Notes: a model not told the origin generated them from the sequence alone. A stretch of DNA of 64,000 bases from Rhamnusium bicolor (GCA_029963845.1 JANEYF010002636.1:550001-614000), one strand, 5' to 3'. Positions 1-11,100 are shown, counted from the stretch's first letter. Program-made: numbers and translations.

Positions 1-365
1 AAGCGAAATCTCCAATATTGTCTGGTAATATTACAGTTCGCGATGCTTATAGCTTTTTTTGTATTGAATTATTTTGATTGGAATAAAAAGTTAAATATGA
101 ACTTAAATACTTATTTTTAGTAAATAAATATATTAAAAATATATGTATGTATATATAAATCACAAATTAACAGGTATAGTAAGAGAAATCGTTTTAGTGA
201 CGGGACATGCGGGGTAAGACGCGACATGAGGGCGGGACATGTCTAACACTTGACATCTTCCGTGTTTTACACCGCTTACATTAAAGCGAGAAAGATGATT
301 GTTTTTGTTGGCACGCGACCGAGGCGGAGTTTCACTTACATTTTGTGATACTACAGGTCCGCACT
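1..365. other. AT-rich non-coding stretch, probably intronic
   Basis: No coding frame is supported. If the minus-strand exon at 2759-2992 is real, this lies in its downstream intron. A motif reading GGGACATG occurs twice (about 204 and 235). Nothing else is recognised. Confidence 0.4.
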
Positions 366-2717
366 TAGTTTTGTTACAGATTTATTTAGCAGTGAGTTGA
401 ATAATATATGTTACACTTTGTTAACTACAATCGTAAATACCCCACCTGGTATACTAGTGAAATGCTTAGTAACATTAAGTTAAAAAACTATTATCGTAGG
501 AAACACAAAAAGACGAATTCTACCAACTATTTGGAACAATTTAAAAGATTAAGATCATTAATTAAATCAAAAATACAAGCAGCTTATAAATCATATCTTG
601 TAACAATTGAACATAATATAAAAGATGATTCTAAATACTTCTGGAGTTATATTCACTCAAAAAAAAAAATCAAACTAGAATACCAGGTAAAATGGTAAGA
701 GACAATGAACTTTTCAATACTCCTCAATCCATTGTTGATGGATTTAGTGATTATTTTAGTAGTGTGTATTCATCTTCCACTAGACTAGACACTGAATCTA
801 AATATTTTACCTATTTACCTGTGCTTAAAATCAAGGAATTCACTGAAAGTGATATACTGAATTCAGCTAATAGATTAAAAAATAAAATGACATCAGGTCA
901 TGATCAAATCCCGAGTTTCCTGGTTAAAGATTGCAGGTATGTTTTCGTAAATCATCTTATTAATTTTTAATTTAATTCTAAAAACTTCTGTTTTCCCTGA
1001 TATGTGGAAAATTGCAAGGATATGTCCAGTACTTAAATCGGGTAACTCTTCTCAAATAACTAACTATAGGCCTATATCTATTCTTTGCAATTTTGCTAAA
1101 CTTTTAGAAATATCACTCTATAATTGCATTTACCTTGCTGTTAGAAATTTGATATCACCTCATCAACATGGCTTTATGGAAAACCGTTCCACCGATACCA
1201 ATTTAGCAGTATTTTCACAACATGTCGCTTCTATACTTGATAATCAAGGACAGATTTATGTCATCTACACGGACTTTGCTAAAGCTTTTGATCGCATTGA
1301 TCATAGAATAATTGTAACTAAATTAAAAAACTTTGTATTTGATGATTCTCTGGTGTCACTAATTGCTTCTTATTTATTTAATAGGATTCAATATGTTTCT
1401 TATAATGGGTTTAAGTCCAAGCCATTCATGGCCACTTCTGGAGTGTCCCAAGGGTCAAACCTTGGCCCCTTATTGTTTCTACTCTTTATCAATGATCTAG
1501 TTGAAATTATTAAATGTAATAAAATTTTATTTGCCTATGACCTTAAAATTTACCACTCTGTTTTAAGCATTGAGGACTGTTTATTTATTCAGAGTCAGTT
1601 GAAAAATATTGAAGGTTGGAGTTACGTTAATAATCTTCAATTGAACATCCAAAAATGTAAAAGTTTAACTTTTACATTAAAATGGCAACAAATTGAATTT
1701 ATCTATCAAATAAAATCTACTAACTTAAGCCGCTGTGAAACCATGAAGGATCTTGGTATAATGTTCGACTCAAAACTTTCTTTTGTTGAGCATATAAATA
1801 AATCTATATCGTCCGCGTTAAGAATGCTAGGCTTTATAATCCGAAACTGCCGCAATTTCCAAGATTACATGGCGTTAAAGGCACTTTATTTTTCATATGT
1901 AAGGTCAAAGTTAGAGTACAGCTCCTTGATATGGTGTCCATTTTATAATATCCATGTTAAATTTGTTGAAAATATTCAGAGGAAATTCTTAAAATTTTTA
2001 CAGCACAGAATCACAGGGGTTTACTCTGAAAGAGGCTACCTCAAGATCTATTATTGAATGCTCATGATATTCAATCGCTGCATTTAAGGAGAGTATTATT
2101 TGCTTTAAGATTTATCTACAAGCTTATACATAATAAAATTGAATGCAGTTGCCTAGTTAATGCACTTTTATTTTGAATTCCTAGATTTTCTTCAAGGCAA
2201 TCTACTAATTTTCACCAACCTGTGACTAGAACGATTATACTACTACGCTCGCCTATATATACTATGTGCAATATCGTAAATAGAGTTAGTATATCCTCTG
2301 ATATAAATTACAATAGTTTAAATGAATTAACTAAAACTGCCATAGAACATATTAATTTAATTTAATTTGGCCAAATTTAGTTTAATTTAATTTAATTTTA
2401 GTTGATTTAAATTAGTTAATTTTACTTTTAATTTTTAATTAATTTTTAGTATTTAATTTTAGCTGATTTAAATTAGTTAATGTTAATTTTAATTAATTTT
2501 TAGTAATTTTAGTTTATTTTCTTTCTTTTTAACTTAATTTAGTTTTAATTTGTAATAAGTAAATTTAATTTAATAGGTAAACTTGTGTTATTGTATTACT
2601 ATCTATATGTAGCTATATAATTGTAAGTTATTAATTATTATCAATTTAATTTTGTCCTGTAATTGGATTTTTGTGATCTGTAGGGCAATAAAGGCGTAAT
2701 TATTATTATTATTATTA
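366..2717 (+). mobile_element. 5'-truncated jockey/CR1-like non-LTR retrotransposon (LINE)
   Basis: The endonuclease half is missing. What remains is the linker between endonuclease and reverse transcriptase, most of the reverse transcriptase, the C-terminal tail (ending at a TAA near 2365), an AT-rich 3' UTR of degenerate TTTAATTTAA repeats (2345-2560), and a terminal (ATT)n tail at about 2697-2717. A short-unit 3' tail is typical of jockey and CR1-clade LINEs and fixes the orientation as plus. The element sits in the putative intron of the minus-strand gene whose splice donor is at 2758, about 40 bp beyond the tail. Confidence 0.88.
408..2365 (+). pseudogene. LINE reverse transcriptase, frameshifted and with a mutated active site
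   Basis: The reading starts with the basic linker (PTWYTSEML, then YFWSYIHSKKK) and continues into RT blocks in the expected order: ICPVLKSG, NYRPISIL, the F-A-K-A-F-D block, SGVSQGSNLGPLLFLLFINDL and KCKSLTFT. Frame changes occur at the A-run near 660-670, at the T-run near 971-976, and near 2045. After the third the C-terminal tail continues (RFIYKLIHNKIECS), with a TGA near 2173. The catalytic F-A-D-D motif reads F-A-Y-D: codon 1536-1538 is TAT where GAT is expected, so the first Asp of the pair is lost. The copy cannot code for an active enzyme. Jockey-like is the best guess; CR1 is possible. Confidence 0.88.
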
Positions 2718-2758
2718 TAACTATTTCTATACCCGCCTGTACGAAACAATATTCTTAC

Positions 2759-2992
2759 CTCATAGCTCTTCACCTCTCCACCAAAGGTCTCCTTGGGCAC
2801 TAACAAATGAAAAGTTCGTCCTACATTCGCTATAATATCTCTGTTATTCCATTTTCCTAACTGATCTGCGTCGAATTCTACTTCTAAATCGTCGGATAAA
2901 TCAAATGCAAAGTCCTCTTCGTGGTTTGCGAAAATTAAAGATGGTAACGCCACAGCTGCCAGCAGCAAAACGACGCCTGCATAGAAGGACAT
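2759..2992 (-). CDS. First coding exon of a secreted protein, possibly dystroglycan-like
   Basis: The exon reads from ATG at 2992 for 78 codons to a consensus donor (AG then GTAAGAAT, intron starting at 2758), phase 0. Residues 1-22 form a signal peptide (MSFYAGVVLLLAAVALPSL). An acidic stretch follows (EEDFAFDLSDDLEVEF), then a segment reading ANVGRTFHLLVPKETF and ending GGEVKSYE. The pattern of VGR, F, a P four residues on, F and G-x-V-x-x-Y-E resembles the start of the cadherin-like domain in dystroglycan; this is a family guess from memory, not proof. The exon appears to begin at 3029 after a TTCTTTTCCAG acceptor, so there is an upstream 5' UTR exon outside it. A four-codon upstream frame (ATG at 3024, TGA at 3013) precedes the start. 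The remaining exons would lie left of the window. Confidence 0.6.
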
Positions 2993-3029
2993 TCTAATAG
3001 TTATAAAAGGGGTCACGCTCTCATGTTTC
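2993..3029 (-). promoter_or_regulatory. 5' UTR part of the exon with a minimal upstream ORF
   Basis: Reading minus, the acceptor TTCTTTTCCAG ends at 3030. The exon then contains ATG AGA GCG TGA (3024-3013) before the proposed start at 2992. Such a uORF could damp translation, but this is inference. Confidence 0.4.
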
Positions 3030-3030
3030 C

Positions 3031-3432
3031 TGGAAAAGAAAAATCGGTTTTACAATTTATTACAACCACGTAGAAGGTAAAAGCAGTTGTTCTATGATAT
3101 GTGATTTTAAATTGATTTTAAGTGAGTAAACCGAAATATTTTTATAAGGGGCTACACACTACTGCGGTCACTGCAGGATTATAATAAGGTTTAAGAGCGG
3201 TCTAGCAGGTAAAAGGTTGAAATAAGCGTGCGATTGGGAATTTCAGATAAAATAATAATAACAACTAAACAATCAATAGACAAAATTATCGATTTTGGGT
3301 AGGATTACCAATCGCCCTTTATATTGTTAATACTTATGCTCTTTGACCTTTCACATGACTTCAAATTATAGTTATGACGTGGACATGTGTGAAGTTAGCT
3401 CCACTTTTAATAGGAAATAAATAAAAGGTGTA
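3031..3432. other. Non-coding, probable 5' intron
   Basis: No frame or repeat is recognised. The stretch lies upstream of the acceptor at 3030 on the minus strand. Confidence 0.35.
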
Positions 3433-3942
3433 CTACAACTTTTCCAGCTGTAATTCAGATAATATCAATTCTGTTTCCGAATAGGAAAGTATATTTCAGA
3501 AATCGTCAGCAGTAAATCAGATTACCCAAATGTATTTCAGAAAACATCAATTGTAATTCAGATTAGTAAATTATATTTCAGAAAGCGTCAATTATAATTC
3601 AGATTACCCTAATGTAATTGAGAAAACATCATTTGTAATTCGGAACTTATCAAGACAAAGTAGTTATAAAAGTATTTATTCTTAAACGAATACCTCAACT
3701 TATTAATAAATTACTAACAAAACAAAACTGTATTTTTAAGTATTTTAAAATTGTTAAAGTCCTACTGCCATGTCATTCATGACTAAAGCCGCAGCATGGT
3801 GTGCAGTCGTACGTTGAGCTGCACGTGCACAATCGCCTCTGAGACAATTATATCTTTTGCCTCATCAATAATTGCTTCCAAGTACATCAATCTCTGTTCA
3901 ATAACATGAGGAGCTTCTACATGGGGACTTTGAAGATGAGTT

Positions 3943-4625
3943 TTAACATTTTACTCTAGACCAAATGCATTTAATTGGATTTAGCATTGGGGAGTAAGGT
4001 GTCAATCGTAAAAGACTTGCTGCCGTACCATTAATAACTGTTTCAAGGGTTGAATGGCAAGGTGCGTTGTCACAAACAATAATTAAGTCTGCCTGCTGAT
4101 TTCCCATATCCTCCCACTGCTTCAAAACCCTCCTAATCCAAGCATTGGTTAAAACTGAAGTAAAAGATCCTCTTCTACGCTCCATAGGTACTACACCTGC
4201 TGCTGATATAGCTCCTATTAGATGCAAATTCGGACAGCGTGATGCTGGTAGGTGTTGAACCCCTGTGAGCTCTGCCCCTTGTCTGACGGCAAAATAAATT
4301 AAAATTAGTCTCGTCTATTCAAACAATTTGTTTACCTTGCTGTATGAAAATGTTAAGAGCTCGAACATATTCCGCACGTATTATTTTCTTTTCTTCAGAA
4401 TTCATAGTAAGAGGCTCTCTGTGTACCTGCTTTACTGTAAAGAGCCTACCGTCTAAGTAGTTACCTATAGTAGAAACAGAAACTTTTTTTTTTTTCAAAA
4501 GTCTGCAATATTTTTTTCCTTACTTGTTTCATCGTGTAGTCGCATTTCTCTTCTATCCATGAAATAGTTAAGTCTATTTCGTCTTCAGTCATAATCTTCG
4601 GTATTTTACCACCTCTTGCTAACAT
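3943..4625 (-). pseudogene. Decayed Tc1/IS630-like transposase (DDE_3 type)
   Basis: The minus strand reads an N-terminal DNA-binding part (ATG at 4625; TEDEIDLTISWIEEK, then STIGNYLDGRLFTVKQVHRE), then W-I-D-E-T with the W codon now TGA. A frame change follows, then ISAAGVVPMERRRGSF, then IIVCDNAPCHSTLE and LLRLTPYSPMLNPI. The first two catalytic Asp residues (IDET and CDNAP) are visible. The third position, normally Glu in LNPIE, is Lys (LNPIKC). With the TGA, the frameshift and the lost Glu the protein must be inactive. The family assignment is firm. Confidence 0.85.
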
Positions 4626-4739
4626 TATATCTCTGCCAGATCACGCCCAATCTCGGTGCTAAAGCTACCTAATCGTGTCCTATATTGGCACATGTTACTG
4701 TCCTCTGACGATCCCGATCAGTATGTTTTCCATATCGTT

Positions 4740-4915
4740 GTCTTGTAACAGGTTCATTGTCAGTAACAACAACTCTGCACAAGGGTCAAATTGCATCTGG
4801 TATATTTATCACAGGTTCAGCACATTTGGTGTGAAGTAGGTGATGACATGGTATTAATTTTGTAACAGGATATCTTGCCATTGAAAATCGGCAAATTGCA
4901 CAATTAGGTATCTGT
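4740..4915 (-). pseudogene. RING-H2-like zinc finger segment inside the transposon
   Basis: The minus strand reads IPNCAICRFSMARYP, then KLIPCHHLLHTKC, then PDAI-stop-PLCR. The spacing is C-x2-C-x14-C-x-H-x2-H-x2-C-x11-[stop]-x2-C, which fits a C3H2C3 RING with the seventh ligand replaced by TGA (4786-4788), one base away from a Cys codon. The reading continues as RQRYGKHTDRDRQRT toward the transposase start about 100 bp on, then meets a TAG and a frame change. It could be the N-terminus of the transposase or a separate gene. An acceptor-like TTAACAG precedes it. Confidence 0.6.
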
Positions 4916-5338
4916 TAAGTTCATAATCATTCTGATTTACAATTTTTAAAAACAGACAATGCTTAAGTCAGTTGACTTAAATAAGTTTATTTATGTTACT
5001 ATGTATGTAGTTACGGCATTTTCATGGATATGTTGATGTAGAAGTTGTAGTGCAGTTTATGTAGAATATGGACATCTTAACGCTATCTGAAATTCACATC
5101 ACGTTTTCTCAATTACAACTAACACTTTCTCAAATACAATTCACTAATCTGAATTACAACTGAACATTTCTGAAATTGAATTGATTAATCTGAAATACAA
5201 TTGATACTTTCTGAAATTAAATTGATTAATCTGAAATACAATTGATGATTTCTGAAATACAATTAACTAATCTGAATTACAGTTGATGCTTTCTGAATTT
5301 AAATTGATATTTTCTGAAATATAACTGGAAAAGATGTA

Positions 5339-6795
5339 GATTGTACTAGTATTGTACTGTTTTGTACCGTAAAAACTTTTTCAAAATACCAACAATTTTA
5401 AGCCAAAAATCCAAAAGACCGTTATTTGACGTAACCCCCACTAGTTGAAAAACTGACTTTTTATTGTTGTACCAGATTACACTAACTGTACTGAACATTG
5501 TGCCGTTGGAAATAATTTCCCAATTGGCGCAGTTTACGAAAAAAAAAGGTGAGAAATTCGTAGCCCCCACTTTTTTGAAAAATTTAGTTTTTATTATTGC
5601 ACCACATTGTATTCGATGTACTTAACACTGTACAGTTGGAAATAATTTCCGAAATAGTACAGTTTTCGGAAAAAAAAAAAAAAAAGGAGAACATTCGTAG
5701 CTCCCACTAATTGAAAAATTGAGTTTTTATCATTGTACCACATTGTAATCGTTGTACTTAACACTGTACTGTTGGAAACATTTCCTAACCAGCGCAGTTT
5801 TCGAAAAAAAAAAAAGAAAGAATTCGTAACCCCCCACTTTTTTGAAATATTCAATTTTTATCTTTGTACCACATTGCACTAATTGTACTGAGCACTGTAC
5901 CGCTGGAAACAATTTCATAATTAGTACAATTTTCGAAAACAAAAAAAAGAGGTGAAAACGATAAAAAAGGCCTTCTTTTTTGAAAAATTCAATTTCTATC
6001 TTTGTACCATTGTACTACCTAGTTGTAGTTAACTTGGCATCATTGGTAATAATTTCCTACCTCTTGCACAGTTTTCGAAATAAGGACGAAAAAAAATCGT
6101 AAATTCCCAATTTTTGAAACACACTGTTTTTGTCATACCACGTTACCGACCTACCTCCACTAATTAAAAATTCAAAATCTGTTGTTGTTTAACGTTAAAT
6201 TAAAAGCAATTCTGGCGAACAAGCTACATGCAACAGTACAATGTTTCATATAACTATCGATAAAATCTGACTTAAAAAAAATGGAGGCAGCGATTTTTTT
6301 CATTTCTATCAAAAATTGTGTGAGTTAGTTATTTATAATGGTATAGTATTCGTTACAATTAGTACAACGTGGCACAACAAAAAAAGAGTTTTTAAAAAAT
6401 TGGGAGTATACTATTTTTCTGTTTTTGTCTCTTTTTTGAAAACCGTGCTAGTTAGGAAATTTATACTAACGGTACAATGTTAACAACCTATAACTAAGTA
6501 GTACAATGTGGTACAAAGCAAAAAAAATCGAATTTTTCAAAAAGAGGGATTTTAATTTCACTTTCACCTTTTTTTTTCGAAAATTGTGCTAGTTACGAAA
6601 TTATTTCCAACGGTACAGTGTTCAGTACAACTAATACAACGTGGTACAACGATGATTAAAACGCAATACATATTTTAAAAAGTGGGGACTACGATTTTTT
6701 TTTAACAGCGCTAGTTAGGAAATTATTTCCAACGGTATAGTCTTCAGAATTGAAATGTGGTACTATGACAAAAACATAATATTTTAAAAAGTGGG
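5339..6795. repeat. Inverted tandem array (foldback-like), unit about 130 bp
   Basis: From 5440 to about 6070 there are about five head-to-tail units, each with a core like GTACCGTTGGAAATAATTTC followed by an A-run and a CCCCCAC segment. The cores sit near 5500, 5632, 5766, 5896 and 6030. From about 6330 to 6790 about four units appear in the opposite orientation (AAATTATTTCCAACGGTAC near 6340, 6465, 6605 and 6725). The turn-around lies at about 6100-6330. Short frames across it come from the homopolymer runs and are not genes. It begins directly at the right end of the Tc1-like element. Confidence 0.78.
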
Positions 6796-7084
6796 AAGCT
6801 ACGAATTTTTCTTTTTTTTCGTTTTTTTTTCCGAAAACTACGTTGTGTTTTGAAATGGAAACACGGTATAGTTCCTATACTTTCATAAGTCCTTAAAGAT
6901 GTTTTTTTGTTTAAGCGTATATTTTTTTCAAAAATATTTATATTTTCAAAACAAAATCTATGTGAACAGTTAAATTTTTGAAAAGTAATGTCATTGTTAT
7001 TAGCATCTTGAATAGGAATTTTTTTGAAGATCCAAGGAGAAGGAGCAAATGTACCCATTGCCCCCCTGGATCTGCGATTGTTCC

Positions 7085-7114
7085 ACATTGAACTCTAGCC
7101 TTAGAGTTCAATGT
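7085..7114. repeat. Perfect 13-bp-arm hairpin
   Basis: ACATTGAACTCTA (7085-7097) and its exact reverse complement (7102-7114) flank the loop GCCT. It could be a transposon remnant or a structured RNA. There is no T-run directly after it. Confidence 0.6.
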
Positions 7115-7997
7115 TGTCTCATCAATTTGACATTTTTTTAACGCCCGTTTTAAAGAAATTACAAACCAAAAATAACTTTTGGCAAATGCTTTATTTTAAT
7201 CGTTGCTAAATTCGTAGAAATAATAAAAAATATTCAGGTAAAAGTGCTTTATTTGAAACATAAATTAAGAAGCATAACGAAAATACTTTAAAATATTTTA
7301 AACAGGTTATTTCATTTTAATTTTAGATACGATGGAAGAATCAGAGATAGTCAATACAGGGAAAGTTGATTTTAAGTGTACCTGTTATTAGCTTTTTTTC
7401 GTGCTAATTCGTATTAAAAAAAATATTTAGCTACTAATACATTTAATATACATACTTAATCTCAAAAGCATTAGGTTAGGCAACCTTGATTTGCTTATTG
7501 GAATTGATATATACAGGGTAACACTTGTAGCGTGAATTGTAAGCCAACTTAATTCTGAATAAAGTGATAATAATTTTAGTGACTAATTTGCAATTTGTCG
7601 AAATCAGGAATATGCTTATCTACTATGAAAAACATACACAGAGCGTTCTTAAATTCAATGCCTCAAATTATAAAGTAATATTCCACACACAAAAAGCTAA
7701 AACATTTTTTTCCAAAAATAGCGGAGAAAAATAATTCTTTAATATATTTTAAACTTGTTTATGATTCAACAAAATTTTATGCGGTTCATGTGTTTTTTTT
7801 TTTTAATTAATTTATGTGACACGTCAATAATATCTTGAAATGCAAAGGGTATTTCTTTCTTTTTGGGGATAATGTGTTTTTACCCACAGATACTTCAACC
7901 ATAGTATAATATACAACAAGCATGTAATGATGGGTATTATTCACGAGGGTGAAGTAGATGAGTGTCGTAAATCACTCCAGTGAATAATAGCCATTAC
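7115..7997. other. AT-rich, no gene seen
   Basis: No protein similarity is recognisable. A 13-bp inverted pair with one mismatch (around 7932-7944 and 7980-7992) encloses 7945-7979 and lies next to the hAT end at 7998. Confidence 0.4.
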
Positions 7998-8200
7998 CAG
8001 GGCCGGCGGAAGGTACAATCAACACAAGCGCTTGCTTGTAGCGCCGGCCTGTTAGGGTGCCTAAGAGGCTCAGGGTCGAAGCCGGAATTTTCCTCGGAAG
8101 TCGGCAGGCAGAAAAACCAGATAAGTTCGTCATTCAATGACTTGCCCACTGCGTTTTTTTGAGCACAAAATTGCATTTGCGGCTTCTGAATTTTCAAAAT
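7998..8200. mobile_element. hAT-like terminal fragment
   Basis: The sequence starts CAGGGCCGGCGGAAGG at 7998. A CAGGG or CAGTG start followed by a GC-rich CGGC stretch is typical of hAT terminal inverted repeats. The GC content up to about 8110 is well above the surroundings. No matching opposite end was found within the next few kb, so this is a partial copy. The overlapping frames at 7980-8197 on both strands do not look like conserved protein. Confidence 0.5.
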
Positions 8201-10370
8201 AATTAAAACTTTTTTGTAAAGAATGACTTTTTTTCGAAAAATTGAAAATAAAAAAAATTACAAGTATTGTGAACTACATCCGGGAACACACTGTATATTC
8301 TTTTCTCGGATTTTTTCCATTATAATTTACAAATACTTTAAAATTAACAATTGTTACAAGGATATGAAGAAAAATCGTAGTATTTGCAAAAATGGTACTT
8401 TTGTTTAGTTATGATTTTTTTACGGCAAAACTATAGCTTTTACAATAAAATACCAAGGGATCAGATTTATCAGTTATTAAAATACCTTCATTTTGCGCAT
8501 AAACATTTTTGGTTTACGATGAATAATCTCCAGGATATCTCAACATTAATTCTGCTGAAGTCCAGATGAAATTGAGAACTTTTCTTTCGCGGAGCTGTCA
8601 AAATTTTAATTTTTGGTCCACATTTTTTTTTCTCATTGGAGGAAATTTACCCACAATGCGTAAAATATCCATGAATTTTTTGGACTTGTTTCAATAGTTA
8701 TAAAATGTACACTATGAATTGAACAACTAAGAGCGTCACGGGTTTTGATTCCACAACTTTGAGCACGGCTCACGGCTAAACTACAAAAAATAAATATATA
8801 CCGTCCTGAACTTTTTTTTTTAGAATTTTGTCCTTTACAACTTTGGTCCTACTAAATTTTGACGAATCTGTTGGTTCTCTCAGCGTTTTGGGTGAAGGGT
8901 TGCAGCGCACCTTTTTTTAAATGTTTTATAATTTTTTTGCATACTTGTCCGGTAGGTCGAATCTGAAACTTTGGATCATTATACTAAACTTTTAATTCTG
9001 AATAATTACGGAATATTTTCAAATCACTACTTAATTATTGTCAAAGGAAAATTGTGTCTCTTTCTTGGACTATTATTTCTCTTTCTGTTCGTGTTGATAA
9101 TTTAATCTGACAGTTTGAATAAGCTATTTATGTCTCGTACACTAAGCTCTTTTGTTTTCACGTGCAATGATTAATATGTATGTGCTATTTAATACAGAGA
9201 TTCTCGAAATTTATGTACCTTCAACATAACATATGTATTTCAAATAGTTCCTTATACATCATTTTTTCCCCTACATTTGTAAAGAAAATTGAATTCGACA
9301 AACAATTATTTTTAAAAAGTTAAAATTTAAAAAAGTTACTCTTTGTCCACACCCTTCTTCTGAATCAAATTTTATTTGCATCTTTATTTGACAAATTTTT
9401 AATTTTTTTATTCAATGCCATTCACCTGCTATTGTGCTTATAAATAATTCTTCTTCATTGAATCAATTTCTTTGGAAAAATGCAAATATAATTTTTCCCA
9501 ATTAAAAAAAGTATGGAGTAAAAAACTTCACTTATAGTTTTAGGGAACCAGCAACTTACCAACGAATAAAAAATATTTATACATATACATACATCCACTG
9601 ACTGTTTTTATTATGAGCAACTTTTCACCACATTTACAATGAAACAAATAAAATAATTATTGTTAACACTCAAAATCACTCGCAGCTTGTAATTTTTTAA
9701 ATTGATGCACTTCACTGTAAAGGCCACTGACAAATTGATTTGGATTTTAAAGAATAAATGAATACCGCAGACACTCGGTACGTGTTCGTCATATTATTAT
9801 TATTATGATAAGAGATTGTTTTCATTACTTAGAAGATACACAGTCAACAAGTTCCATCCAGTAATTGATAATTTGAGAAAATGTACGCTTATATTAGATG
9901 GGAGCGATGACTAACTACAAGAATAACTGACCTGTTTATATTTAAAAGTTGGCTAAATTTTAATAATTTGCGTAATTTCTGAGGAGTACTTATAAAAATA
10001 ATAATTATTTCTGCGGTATTATATGCGGTTTCCTGCACTGACTAATATAATCTTATGGGATTCCAAGAATACGATAATGAGATATTGAGTTAAAAATGTA
10101 AACAATAACATCATCTATAAAAATGCGATATATTATAATTTGCTCTATAAGGGCAAAATTTACGATTAAGAGACACATTGCGAAGTACACTAGCGGAACA
10201 TAGTTTAAATGCCACAGTTGTAAAACTAAAAATGCGTTAGGGCGAGTTCAGTTTTTATTTTTAAGTTTTAATTGTTAAATTACTCGGCGCGGAATATCAT
10301 ATCTTCTATACGCGATAAAATGCATAACATTAAAATACATTTAGGCAGGTTTTGATATACATAATAATAA
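8201..10370. other. AT-rich non-coding stretch
   Basis: No frame, RNA gene or clear repeat is recognised in about 2.2 kb. Short frames at 8223-8569 have low-complexity composition and no motif. Confidence 0.4.
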
Positions 10371-10409
10371 TAGTTATTTTTATTCGATTGTATTGAAAAC
10401 TGACGTTTT

Positions 10410-11100
10410 TTGGTTCGAATATCTGGACAAAGAGGTCACCTTTTTATAATAGATAGGTATTAGCTTTTGTTATGGTTGCCAGGCGACTACTTTTACCGGC
10501 CGAAAAATACTTTTCGTCTTAGGATGAAATAGCTATTTGTGTATTAAGAGCGCAAAGTGATATATTGTCGCTCTGAGCGAGAAGTTTGACGCGAGACGCG
10601 TAGCGGAGCGAGAGTGGCAATGTCACTTTGCGATCGAATTACACACAGGATTTTTTCTACAACCGGTGTTTTTATAAAAATGTTTGGTAAAAATTATTAA
10701 TTATTGATAACCTCAAATTTGACAGTTCAGGTTTCAAAATGTGAGCATCAATTTGCGCTACACATGTTTTTGTAGAAATGTTTCCGGGGGAGTGCACGAA
10801 ATTTCACTAATTTCATCGATTTCCATTGAATTTTCACGTAAAGACATTTTTATTGTACGAAAACGATCTTAAAATCACGCATTGGTCACAAAATTGTCGA
10901 CATCTGTCAAATACCTCAATGCATACTTTTGTGTCAAAAGTCGCAGATACACTAGACGTTTTTTTATTATGGTTTCCATGGCAACTAAGCGTTTACTTTG
11001 TCGCTCGGTGAGCGACAAAGTAAAAAAACGCTCGCTCCTCGGAAAAGTGCAACGATGCGCTTTCTTTTGGAAGCGCAAAATTGCACTTTTCGCTCGATTG
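10410..11100. repeat. Hairpin-rich repeat region with elevated GC
   Basis: 10410-10510 is a diverged forward copy of a segment also found near 13340-13420 (ATCTGGAC, then AGGCGACTACTTTT-like). 10530-10650 holds an imperfect hairpin whose arms both carry GCGCAAAGTGA/TCACTTTGCG. 10992-11024 is a perfect 15-bp-arm hairpin around TTTACTTTGTCGCTC with a 3-nt loop. 11042-11091 is a second hairpin (GAAAAGTGCAA with its complement) enclosing a smaller one. The GCTCG-rich cluster is unlike the flanks and is probably a mobile-element end. Confidence 0.55.

Larger units (their letters stand above)
3433..5338 (-). mobile_element. Tc1/IS630-type DNA transposon with long tandem-structured TIRs
   Basis: The left end begins CTACAACTTTTCCAG at 3433. 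The right end, read on the minus strand, begins CTACATCTTTTCCAG at 5338. Each end runs inward for about 230-250 bp as degenerate repeats alternating ATTCAGATTA-like and TTTCAGAAAAC-like segments (3433-3660; 5090-5338, inverted). A TA precedes the left end, as expected for the superfamily; the right flank reads AT, so the duplication is not clean. Between the ends lie a decayed transposase and a decayed RING-like segment, both on the minus strand. Confidence 0.82.

Noticed and set aside
5346..5942. Overlapping minus-strand frames of 70-86 codons
   Set aside because: They are read through homopolymer runs of the tandem array and share only the repeat's own sequence.
7980..8197. Frames on both strands at the hAT end
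   Set aside because: They overlap each other in a GC-rich terminal repeat and show no conserved motif.
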